Assembly (NCBI GenBank): GCA_958295975.1
Contig: OY282446.1
Location: 1,279,289 to 1,343,288, forward strand
Direction: 5' to 3'
Length of the DNA stretch: 64,000 bases
Source: Tepidiformaceae bacterium
Lineage (GTDB): Bacteria > Chloroflexota > Dehalococcoidia > Tepidiformales > Tepidiformaceae
Part shown: positions 7,774 through 14,666 of the stretch, one piece after another
How positions within the stretch are numbered: position 1 is the stretch's first letter
How the letters are laid out: the number at the start of each line of letters is the position of its first letter
The notes under the pieces: model-generated
What the model saw: only the letters and a program-made list of their open reading frames with translations
The model's database searches: none
Told to the model about the DNA's origin: nothing
Position numbers and translations under genes: made by a program

Positions 7774-8292
7774 CTAATCGACGAGCGCCGCGATCACTTC
7801 GTCCACGATCGCGTCCGCCTTCTCCCGCATCTCCGCGTCCGTCGCGTCCTGGATGGGGTGGGGCACGAAGAGGCGGCGCACCTCCGGCAGCCCCAGCGTC
7901 TCCGCCTGCGCCGCCGCCGCGTCCACGAACCCGTCCGACGCGATGAACACCGAGGGCGTGCCGTTGATCTCGAACCAGGTCGCGTCGTGCACACTGCACG
8001 TCGTGCACGACCCTCAGTCGGCCAACCCCTCCACCACGAAGTCCGCCTCCTGCGCCACCTCGCGCCGCAGCCCCTCCGGGGCCGGCTTCGTGAACGTGGG
8101 CTTGGCGTAGCGCCGCACCTCCACCTCCGGCAGGCGCTCGCGCAGGCGCGTCTCCAGCCGGTCCAGCAGCACGTCCCCGCGCGGCTTCGAGATGTCCAGC
8201 AGCGCCACCGTCCCCCGAATCGCCTCCGGCCTGCGCGCCAGCGACCGGCGCACCGGCCTGCGCTCGTCCGTGGGGTCCAGAATCGTCGTCAT
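7774..8292 (-). CDS. UGSC-family selenoprotein (in-frame UGA = Sec)
   Basis: A 172-residue product if the in-frame TGA at 8014-8016 is read as selenocysteine. The first part (MTTILDPTDERRPV, GTVALLDISKPRGDVLLDRLE, VEVRRYAKPTFTKPAPE, ADFVVEGLAD) runs straight into U-G-S-C-T-T-C-S-V-H-D and FEINGTPSVFIASDGFV. The Sec-Gly-Ser-Cys motif at exactly this point defines the UGSC (seleno)protein family, otherwise found with Cys. A 9-bp perfect hairpin sits directly after the UGA. GGGAGG precedes ATG 8292 and TATACT (8327-8332) lies further up. The biochemical role of the family is unknown; a thiol/selenol redox function is inferred. Reading it as two short genes would break one conserved protein. Confidence 0.88.
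7984..8011 (-). promoter_or_regulatory. Putative bacterial SECIS hairpin in the UGSC gene
   Basis: Starting three bases after the UGA, GTCGTGCAC pairs perfectly with GTGCACGAC around the 10-base loop GACGTGCAGT. A stem-loop with a G-led apical loop about 12 bases past UGA matches where bacterial SECIS elements recruit SelB. The loop opens at base 12 after the UGA. Confidence 0.7.
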
Positions 8293-8326
8293 GGGACGCC
8301 TCCCGCGGCAATCGCGCCGCCCGCCC

Positions 8327-8332
8327 AGTATA
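8327..8332 (-). promoter_or_regulatory. -10 element TATACT of the selenoprotein-VOC operon
   Basis: TATACT lies 34 bases before ATG 8292, leaving a short leader that carries the GGGAGG ribosome site. It sits between the stop of the glycosyltransferase gene and this operon. Confidence 0.4.
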
Positions 8333-8347
8333 GCGCCGCCGCGCGCG

Positions 8348-10831
8348 CTACCGCTCCGGCGCGAACTCCACGCTCCAGAGTTCGCCGCCGTCGCCGTACT
8401 GCCCCGTGCGGACGCCGGCGATGGCGTAGTCGGGGAGGGGCATGGCCGCCACACACCGCCCGTCGAAGCGCATGCCACGCAGCGTGAAGCGGAAGTCCAG
8501 ATTGTCGAACCCGTGCCGCCGGCGCTCGCTGGGCAGATCGCCCGTGTCAACGGGCGTCAGGTGCAGGAAGAACCAGTCCCGCGTGTCTTCTGGAGCGCAC
8601 TGCTCCCGCACGTAGACCAGCTGGTTCTCGATGGCGTAGAGGTCGAAGGTCGAGCGGGCGACGGGGACGCTGGCCACGGCCTGCTCGTACGCCGTGCGCA
8701 GGAACCCGGCGAGGCCGGGCACGAACTCCACGCTCCAGACCATGCCGTCGTCCGTGTACTGCCCCGTGCGGACGCTGGCGATGGCGTAGTCGGGGAGCCC
8801 CACGGAGGCCACGCATCTCCCGTCGAATCTCGCCCCGCGCGCCCCGAAGCGAAAGTCCAGGTTGTCGAACCCATGCCGTCGGCGTTCATCGGGCAGGTCG
8901 TCCCGGTCAAACGGAACCGGATGCAGAATGAAGATTCCAGCCGTGTCCTCGGGAGCGCAGTGCTCCCGCACGTAGACCAGCCGGTCTTCACTGGAGTAGA
9001 TGGTGAAATTCGATCTGACGTCCGGCTCGCGGGTGATGGCTCGTTCGTATGTCGCGCGTAACGAATCGATGGCGCGATCCATGGGATCCCCAAAGGGCAC
9101 TCGATAGATCGCCCAGCGATACCTGCCGGGGGTGGGAGATCCGTCGTCAATGGAGACGTGTGGCGTTCCCTGTTGAAGAAATCCCGCCAGCGTGCGCGCA
9201 TGTGACAGAATTGCATAATCTTCCCTTCCCGATATACTCTGGTGGACATCCAGGAAATCGAGAAGGGTATCTTCCCGGACATAATTCACGAAGTAGTATT
9301 GCTTCCCGGGATTATCGGGAGGAAAGCGATGAAGTGCATCCGGAGAGGAAGAAAAAGAAATAGCAAGAACATCGGGCCAGCCCTTCCAGGTCAAGGTTTC
9401 ACGATCATCTCCACGAAAGAAAGGCTGATATTCCGTGAAGTATCGAAACAGGGAGTATTCCTGTTCGACATCGCTGGTGAATCCGTGGCTGTATACGTAG
9501 TTTCTTTCTTCGGGGAGTCGGGAAAGTTCCGCGAGAATGGCACTGTCGGCACTCCGGGCACTGTGTTGAAACAGCGTCTGACTTGAAAAATTATAGTAAT
9601 TGATCGCAAGAAAAAAAACAATGAAAGATAGGATCGCAGAGGATACGGCTCTGGATATCCACGGAGAAAAACACCGCGAATAGATTATGATGTATTTCAC
9701 GGAAAACGCCATCATCAGTGCCAAACCCGGCAGTATGGGATACCAGTAGCGCAGAGTTATATCCCAAAATGAGAAAATGGTAACGAAGTAAATCGACACC
9801 ACCTGTCCAATGAGAAACAAGAGAAAAAGAGTTTCTCCATCACGCCTTCTCCTGAAGAACCTGATAATGGCGGCCATTGCTGCCATCCCCGTGAGAAGCA
9901 AAAAGACAGCGGTAACTAGGAGAGAGGTCTCTGCCTGAAATAACCCTAGGAAAACAAACTCCGCATGGCTGGTGAACGATCCGGAAGAAACCCCGGAATC
10001 GTAATTTCCAGAAGCAACGTATACCCTGAAGGACGTGAAGGCGAAGAGAAAAACGAGTGGTATCGCCCCAATGAGCTTTCTTCTCCTGCCGGTACTGATG
10101 CAGACATACACGATATACGCAAGCATGATCCAAAATGCGACCGCCAGATTGACTTCCTTGGAGAGAACGAGACCGGTGTAACCGAGCAGGAACAGGCTGT
10201 ACTTCATGCCGCCCGATCGTATCCATCCCTTGACTTCCCCGCCTTTCAGCGTGAGGGCAACCGCCAGCGTGCAGATGCCGAGAAAAAAGACCGTGTAAAC
10301 TTCCTGGGGTGACAGACGGGAAGCGGGAGAGTTGGGAAAAAACAGCCAGACGTAAACCAGAAACGCCATCGGAATTGCCGGAAGCATCCAGGTCCTGTCG
10401 GTTCCCCCCTCTCCTTTCGCACTGGCAAACTGGAGGAAGGCCGCCGCGAACATGAAGATCGCCGCGAAATGGAATATCCATCTGCTCAGGTGATGCAGCC
10501 AGGGGTTGGTTCCGAAAACGCTCCACGCCGCCGCATTATAGAAATCCCAGAATGGCCGGTACCGCAGGACATCCGTGCCCAGAAACGTGAAATCGATCCA
10601 GTCCCGAAAAAGAGCGGGACTGGTGAAAATGACGCTGTATTTCCAGTCCGCATAGTCGTCAACCAGAGCAAAGGGGGTATCCAGCGAATACCGAAGAACG
10701 GGGATGAACAGCAGCGCGGCGGGGGTAAAAAACGCAATTGTCAGGATGCGGGCGCCGTGCCGGCGGCCCCACCGCGTCAGTGCCGCTTGCATACCGGCGG
10801 GATGGTACGACAGGCCGCGCGCGTTCGCCAT
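8348..10831 (-). CDS. GT-C-type membrane glycosyltransferase with two C-terminal repeat domains
   Basis: An 827-residue polytopic protein. Residues 30-420 hold about ten membrane segments, with an acidic first loop (LVDDYADWKYS) as expected for polyprenol-sugar-dependent GT-C enzymes. A soluble section follows, and the C-terminus has two copies (about 598-708 and 717-827) of a domain with the pattern YVRE-x-C, HGFDNLDF, FDGRCVA and LPDYAIA-x-VRTGQY. The same pair ends the glycosyltransferase at 44.5 kb. The membrane half is clearly AT-richer than the repeat half. ATG 10831 follows TAGCAC by six bases; ATG 10792 is an alternative. Probable role: surface glycosylation. Confidence 0.75.
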   Translation of the reverse strand: MANARGLSYHPAGMQAALTRWGRRHGARILTIAFFTPAALLFIPVLRYSLDTPFALVDDYADWKYSVIFTSPALFRDWIDFTFLGTDVLRYRPFWDFYNAAAWSVFGTNPWLHHLSRWIFHFAAIFMFAAAFLQFASAKGEGGTDRTWMLPAIPMAFLVYVWLFFPNSPASRLSPQEVYTVFFLGICTLAVALTLKGGEVKGWIRSGGMKYSLFLLGYTGLVLSKEVNLAVAFWIMLAYIVYVCISTGRRRKLIGAIPLVFLFAFTSFRVYVASGNYDSGVSSGSFTSHAEFVFLGLFQAETSLLVTAVFLLLTGMAAMAAIIRFFRRRRDGETLFLLFLIGQVVSIYFVTIFSFWDITLRYWYPILPGLALMMAFSVKYIIIYSRCFSPWISRAVSSAILSFIVFFLAINYYNFSSQTLFQHSARSADSAILAELSRLPEERNYVYSHGFTSDVEQEYSLFRYFTEYQPFFRGDDRETLTWKGWPDVLAISFSSSPDALHRFPPDNPGKQYYFVNYVREDTLLDFLDVHQSISGREDYAILSHARTLAGFLQQGTPHVSIDDGSPTPGRYRWAIYRVPFGDPMDRAIDSLRATYERAITREPDVRSNFTIYSSEDRLVYVREHCAPEDTAGIFILHPVPFDRDDLPDERRRHGFDNLDFRFGARGARFDGRCVASVGLPDYAIASVRTGQYTDDGMVWSVEFVPGLAGFLRTAYEQAVASVPVARSTFDLYAIENQLVYVREQCAPEDTRDWFFLHLTPVDTGDLPSERRRHGFDNLDFRFTLRGMRFDGRCVAAMPLPDYAIAGVRTGQYGDGGELWSVEFAPER
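8351..9040 (-). repeat. Two tandem copies of a ~110-residue C-terminal domain
   Basis: Copies at about 8351-8683 and 8710-9040 share HGFDNLDFRF, RFDGRCVA, LPDYAIA and VRTGQY. They are the GC-rich end of an otherwise AT-richer gene. Confidence 0.7.
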
Positions 10832-10837
10832 CGCGCC

Positions 10838-10847
10838 GTGCTACCAT
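10838..10847. promoter_or_regulatory. Overlapping divergent -10 boxes sharing one TA
   Basis: On the minus strand TAGCAC (10838-10843) precedes the glycosyltransferase ATG by six bases. On the plus strand TACCAT (10842-10847) precedes ATG 10854 by six bases. The two hexamers share bases 10842-10843, so the two promoters could not be occupied at once. Confidence 0.4.
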
Positions 10848-10895
10848 GCCCCCATGCCCACCCGCGAACGGTTTCGCGCCGGAGAGGAGCTCCCC

Positions 10896-11147
10896 ATGGC
10901 CCGGCAGCGGCTCGCCATCTCCATCACCTACTGCGTCCCCTGAAACTACACCGCACGGGCCGCGTGGACGGCCCACGAACTGCTGGACGCCTTCGCCGAC
11001 CAGACCGCCTCCCTCACGCTCGTGCCCGGCGCGGGCGGCGCCTTCGAGGTGGAAGTCGACGGCGACCTCGTCTTCTCCAAGCACGCCGAGGGGCGCTACC
11101 CCGAACTGCAGGAGCTGAAGGAAGCCATCGCCGCCCGCCTCGCCTGA
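10896..11147 (+). CDS. SelW/Rdx-family selenoprotein (CxxU)
   Basis: A small thioredoxin-fold redox protein of the SelT/SelW/SelH (Rdx) family, 83 residues if the TGA at 10941-10943 is read as selenocysteine. The N-terminus is ISITYCVPU, the CxxU redox motif after the first strand, followed by NYTARAAWTAHELLDAFA and the diagnostic LTLVPGAGGAFEVEVDGDLVFS. It closes with EGRYPELQELKEAI. GGAGAGGAG stands six bases before ATG 10896; the in-frame ATG 10854 is an alternative. Terminating at the TGA would leave a useless 15-residue peptide and an orphan conserved tail. Family members are proposed antioxidant thiol-selenol proteins. Confidence 0.88.
10957..10974 (+). promoter_or_regulatory. Candidate SECIS hairpin in the SelW-like gene
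   Basis: Fourteen bases after the UGA, GGGCCG pairs with CGGCCC around the loop CGTGGA. Position fits a bacterial SECIS; the stem is shorter than in the UGSC gene. Confidence 0.45.
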
Positions 11148-11214
11148 GACGGGCGCTTGCGGCGCGCCAGCGGCGTCCCCACAATCCCCGCAACCACCGC
11201 GAGGGAGGCCCTCC

Positions 11215-11559
11215 GTGCCCTACGTGCTCGTCCGCCTGCAGTGCCGGTACGGCAAGACCGAGGAGTTCCAGGAGATCATGTCCCACCTCGTCCCCGTCCT
11301 CGAGGACCGGGGCTGGCGGCTCCACGGCGCCTACCAGAACCGCATCGGCCGCCTCAACAAGTGCTACGACCTCTGGGAGATGCCCGACGCCAACCACGTC
11401 AGCTCCGTCCTCGCCCTCGCCCGCGAGGATCCCGAATTCCGCGAGTGGGCCGTCGGCCTCCCCGACTGCCTCGAGGAGGAGGAGCTGGAGTACATGAACG
11501 AGCTGCCCTACTCCATCGCCGCCCGCGAGCGCCGCGCCGCCCGCGCCGCCGGGGACTGA
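11215..11559 (+). CDS. NIPSNAP-like dimeric alpha-beta barrel protein
   Basis: A 114-residue protein that begins MPYVLVRLQCRYGKTEEFQEIMSHLVPVLEDRGWRL and continues LHGAYQNRIGRLNKCYDLWEMPDANHV, the usual pattern of NIPSNAP/Dabb-type ferredoxin-like proteins. They often act as small ligand-binding or isomerase-like proteins; nothing here specifies a substrate. GAGGGAGG precedes GTG 11215. It follows the SelW-like gene by 67 bases on the same strand. Confidence 0.65.
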   Translation: MPYVLVRLQCRYGKTEEFQEIMSHLVPVLEDRGWRLHGAYQNRIGRLNKCYDLWEMPDANHVSSVLALAREDPEFREWAVGLPDCLEEEELEYMNELPYSIAARERRAARAAGD

Positions 11560-11626
11560 TCGCGCCCCGAACGCAAAGATTCGCGCACGGCTCGCCCGCC
11601 CCGCTCCCCGCGCGGGCGCGGGGCCG

Positions 11627-11632
11627 TAGACT
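11627..11632 (+). promoter_or_regulatory. -10-like TAGACT of dcd
   Basis: TAGACT ends nine bases before ATG 11642; no ribosome site intervenes, so the message is probably leaderless. Confidence 0.45.
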
Positions 11633-11641
11633 GCGCGCCCC

Positions 11642-12838
11642 ATGAGCGAACGGACCGCCGCCCTGGCGGAGCAGGCCGCCGCCCCCTGGCGTCCCCCGCC
11701 GTCCCCCGCCCCCGTCTGGCCGGAGCGCTGGGACGTTCCCCCGGGGGTTCTGCCCGGCCAGCGTCTGCGCGAGGCCGGGCGCTTGGGCATCGTCACCACC
11801 AGCGCCTACGAAATCCCCGACGACAGCTTCCAGCCCGCCAGCCTCGACCTGCTCCTCGGCCCCGTCGCCCACCGCATCGCCACCAGCTTCCTCCCCGGCG
11901 ACCGCACCGTCCGCGAACGCCTCGACGAACTGGGGCTGGACAAGGGCATCGACATCCGCTCCGGCGGCATCCTCGAACCGCGCCGCCCCTACCTCATCCC
12001 CCTCATGGAGGGCCTGCGCCTGCCCGCCAACGTGCGCGCCTTCGCCAACCCCAAGAGCTCCACCGGCCGCGTCGACGTCTTCACGCGCGTCGTCACCGAC
12101 CGCTCCCACCGCTTCGACGACATCGCCGCCGGTTACGAGGGCGGCCTCTGGCTGGAGGTCTTCTCCCGCTCCTTCCTCGTGAAGGTGCACGCGGGCATGG
12201 CGCTCAACCAGCTGCGCCTCATCGTCGATGATCCCCCCGCCCCATCCGGCGACGCGAACGGCGCGCCCCCCGCCCCCGCCGTCCCCGGCACGGTGCGCAT
12301 CCAGCTGCGCCCCGCCTCGCGCGATCCCGCCCCGGCGGACGCCAACGGCCCCGCCCCCGTCGGCTTCAAGGCCCGGCGCAACAACAGCGCCCTGCTCGAC
12401 CTCTCCCGCGCCGACCACGTCCCCCGCGATTTCTGGGAACCCGTCTGGCCCGCCCGCCAGCTCGTGCTCGAACCGGAGGAGTTCTACCTGCTCCGCTCCC
12501 GCGAGCGCATCGCCATCCCTCCCGCCCTCGCCGCCGAGATGGTCGCCTTCGAGCCCACCAGCGGCGAGCTGCGCACCCACTACGCCGGATTCTTCGACCC
12601 CGGCTTCGGCGGAACCGTTGGCGACGGCCTCCCCGCCGTGCTCGAGGTGCGCGCCCACGACGTGCCCTTCATGCTGGAGGACGGGCAGGAAGTGGCCCGC
12701 CTGCGCTACCAGCGCCTCGCCGAACCCCCCGACCGCCTCTACGGGCGCGACACCGGCTCGCACTACGCGGGCGACCGCCAGTGGCGCTTCCTCAGCAAGC
12801 ACTTCCGCCCCTGGGGCCAGCTCCCCCTGCGCTTCTGA
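11642..12838 (+). CDS. dcd: 2'-deoxycytidine 5'-triphosphate deaminase (long form)
   Basis: Converts dCTP to dUTP, supplying dUMP for ThyX. The 398 residues are about twice the classical Dcd because two trimeric-dUTPase-like halves are fused, the layout of the long dCTP deaminase family. Half one shows DDSFQPASLDLLLGP and LPANVRAFANPKSSTGRVDVF; half two shows RERIAIPPALAAEMVAFEPTSGELRTHYAGFFDPGFG. An Ala/Pro-rich segment joins them. ATG 11642 follows TAGACT by nine bases. dapA follows 70 bases downstream with its own ribosome site. Confidence 0.88.
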   Translation: MSERTAALAEQAAAPWRPPPSPAPVWPERWDVPPGVLPGQRLREAGRLGIVTTSAYEIPDDSFQPASLDLLLGPVAHRIATSFLPGDRTVRERLDELGLDKGIDIRSGGILEPRRPYLIPLMEGLRLPANVRAFANPKSSTGRVDVFTRVVTDRSHRFDDIAAGYEGGLWLEVFSRSFLVKVHAGMALNQLRLIVDDPPAPSGDANGAPPAPAVPGTVRIQLRPASRDPAPADANGPAPVGFKARRNNSALLDLSRADHVPRDFWEPVWPARQLVLEPEEFYLLRSRERIAIPPALAAEMVAFEPTSGELRTHYAGFFDPGFGGTVGDGLPAVLEVRAHDVPFMLEDGQEVARLRYQRLAEPPDRLYGRDTGSHYAGDRQWRFLSKHFRPWGQLPLRF

Positions 12839-12908
12839 TTCAGCTACGCCGCGGGCCATTCCCAGCGCGTCCCCGCCGCGCTAGACTGGCGCTCGCCGCG
12901 GAGGCCCC

Positions 12909-13805
12909 ATGCCCGACATCGGCCGCCTGCTCACCGCCATGGTCACCCCCTACGATGCCGCGGGCGAGGTGGACTACGCCCGCGCCCGCCGCCTCGCCGC
13001 CGCCCTCGTGCGCGCCGGCAACCACGGCGTCGTCGTCACCGGCACCACCGGCGAGGCCCCCCTCCTCGGCGACGACGAGAAGGTCCGCCTCTGGGAGGAG
13101 ACGAAGCAGGAGCTGGGCGCGGACGCCACCGTCGTCGCGGGCGCGGGCACCAACGACACGCGCCACTCCGTCGCCCTCGCCCGCCGCGCCGAGACCGCCG
13201 GGGCCGACGCCATCCTCGCCGTCGCCCCCTACTACCTGCGCCCCCCGCAGGACGGCATCGTCGAACACTTCCGGCGCATCGCCGAAAGCGTGAACCTGCC
13301 CGTCATCGTCTACAACGTGCCCGCGCGCACCGGCGTCAACCTCTCCCTCGAAACGCTCCTGCGGCTCGCCGAAATCCCCAACGTGGCCGGCGACAAGGAG
13401 GCCAACGGCGACCTCCACGCCGCCGCCCGCCTGCTCGATGCCGCCCCGCCCTCCTTCCGCCTCTGGAGCGGCAACGACAACGACAACTTCCACCTCTGGT
13501 CCATGGGCGCGTGGGGCGCCGTCAGCGTCACCTCCCACATCGTCGCCGGACGCCAGCGCGCCATGCTCGAGCACGTGCTCGCGGGCCGGCTGGCGCCCGC
13601 TGCCGCCATCCACCGCGCCCTCGTGCCCCTCACCGACGCCTGCTTCCGCGGCGGCAGCCCGGGCACCATCCGCCACGTGCTGCGCCAGCTGGGCGTGGAC
13701 ATCGGCGAGCCGCGCCTGCCCGTCGTCGAACCCGACGCCGCCACCGGCGCCGCCGTCATGGCCGAGGTGCGCCGCCACCGCCTCGACGCCCTCGACCTCG
13801 CCTGA
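12909..13805 (+). CDS. dapA: Dihydrodipicolinate synthase family aldolase (DapA-like)
   Basis: A class I aldolase of the DHDPS/N-acetylneuraminate lyase superfamily that condenses pyruvate with an aldehyde, most simply aspartate semialdehyde in lysine and diaminopimelate synthesis. Motifs in 298 residues: TGTTGE (44-49), Tyr135 in YNVPARTG and the Schiff-base lysine Lys163 in GDKEAN. Length is typical. GGAGG precedes ATG 12909. Other members of the superfamily act on different sugar acids, so the exact substrate is likely but not certain; no other lysine genes are adjacent. Confidence 0.85.
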   Translation: MPDIGRLLTAMVTPYDAAGEVDYARARRLAAALVRAGNHGVVVTGTTGEAPLLGDDEKVRLWEETKQELGADATVVAGAGTNDTRHSVALARRAETAGADAILAVAPYYLRPPQDGIVEHFRRIAESVNLPVIVYNVPARTGVNLSLETLLRLAEIPNVAGDKEANGDLHAAARLLDAAPPSFRLWSGNDNDNFHLWSMGAWGAVSVTSHIVAGRQRAMLEHVLAGRLAPAAAIHRALVPLTDACFRGGSPGTIRHVLRQLGVDIGEPRLPVVEPDAATGAAVMAEVRRHRLDALDLA

Positions 13806-13884
13806 TCGCGCCGCCGCCGCCCGTCCGCGCCGTTTGGCGAGCCCCGCGGCTGGGTGATACCGTCAGCCCTCCTGGAGTGCGACG

Positions 13885-14640
13885 ATGAGCGGCCTGGGCA
13901 TCGGGGAAGCGCTGATCCGGGCCCGCACGGCGCGCGGCCGCACGCTCGACGACGCCGAGCGCGACACCCGCATCTCCCGACGCTATCTGCAGGCCCTTGA
14001 GGACGAGCGCTTCGACCTCATCCCCGCCCCCGTCTACACGCGCGGCTTCCTCCGCTCCTACTCCCAGTACCTCGGCCTCGAGGCGGCCCCCCTCCTCGCC
14101 CGCTTCCCCCCCGGGGACGCCGCCCCCGGCGCGGCCTCCCTCGCGGGCGGCGCCTCCGCCGACCCCGCCGCGCGCCTCTTCCCCCCGCGCGAACCCACCA
14201 TCGGCGTTGACATCGGCCTCGCGGGCGGCGGCGGGCTCCTGCGCCGCGGACCGCTCCCCGGCGCGCGCGCCGCCACCGTCGCCCTCGTCGCCATCTTCGT
14301 CACCGCCGTCGTCGTCCTGCTCGCCTTCGTCATCGCCAGCCTCGGCGGCGGCGAGGGCGCCGCCGTCCCCGCCACCCCCGTCGCCACGCCCGCGCCCGGC
14401 CCCGACGCGGCGCCCGCGTCCAGCGGCCTCGAAACCGAGGTCGGCATCGTCCCCGACGTCGTCGGCCAGTCCGAGGACGTCGCTCGCCTGGCCGTGCGCG
14501 AGGCGGGCTTCGAGGCCAACGTCGTCACCGAGCGCAACGAGCAATACCCGCGCGGCACGGTCTTCGAGCAGGCCCCCGCCGCGGGCGTCCGCCGCGAGCC
14601 CGGGCGCAGCGTCTTCATCGTCGTCAGCGCCGGTCCCTGA
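13885..14640 (+). CDS. RodZ-like helix-turn-helix membrane protein with PASTA domain
   Basis: A 251-residue single-pass protein. Residues 1-75 are the RodZ/HTH_25-type domain (GEALIRARTARGRTLDDAERDTRISRRYLQALEDE, then PVYTRGFLRSYSQYLGL). One membrane segment follows (AATVALVAIFVTAVVVLLAFVIASL). The outer part has a short Ala/Pro linker and one PASTA repeat (PDVVGQSEDVARLAVREAGFEANVV to GRSVFIVVSAG). RodZ links MreB to the wall machinery, and PASTA domains bind muropeptides, so a cell-shape or wall-sensing role is inferred. TGGAG precedes ATG 13885. Confidence 0.8.
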   Translation: MSGLGIGEALIRARTARGRTLDDAERDTRISRRYLQALEDERFDLIPAPVYTRGFLRSYSQYLGLEAAPLLARFPPGDAAPGAASLAGGASADPAARLFPPREPTIGVDIGLAGGGGLLRRGPLPGARAATVALVAIFVTAVVVLLAFVIASLGGGEGAAVPATPVATPAPGPDAAPASSGLETEVGIVPDVVGQSEDVARLAVREAGFEANVVTERNEQYPRGTVFEQAPAAGVRREPGRSVFIVVSAGP

Positions 14641-14653
14641 CCCCGCCGGCCGC

Positions 14654-14659
14654 TAGTAT
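14654..14659 (+). promoter_or_regulatory. -10-like TAGTAT deciding a GTG start
   Basis: TAGTAT overlaps the ATG at 14658 and ends seven bases before GTG 14667, which makes the GTG the better start of the sugar dehydrogenase. Confidence 0.4.
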
Positions 14660-14666
14660 GGCGACC

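Noticed and set aside
4743-7946. A frame of more than 1000 codons on the plus strand opposite secA
   Set aside because: Antisense shadow of secA with His/Arg/Leu-rich sequence and no domain.
7774-7992. A separate 72-codon gene starting at GTG 7992 and a separate gene ending at the TGA 8014
   Set aside because: The two frames are one continuous frame through an in-frame TGA at the conserved Sec position, and neither half is a complete protein by itself.
10854-10943. A 29-codon peptide ending at TGA 10941
   Set aside because: The conserved SelW core continues in the same frame after the TGA.
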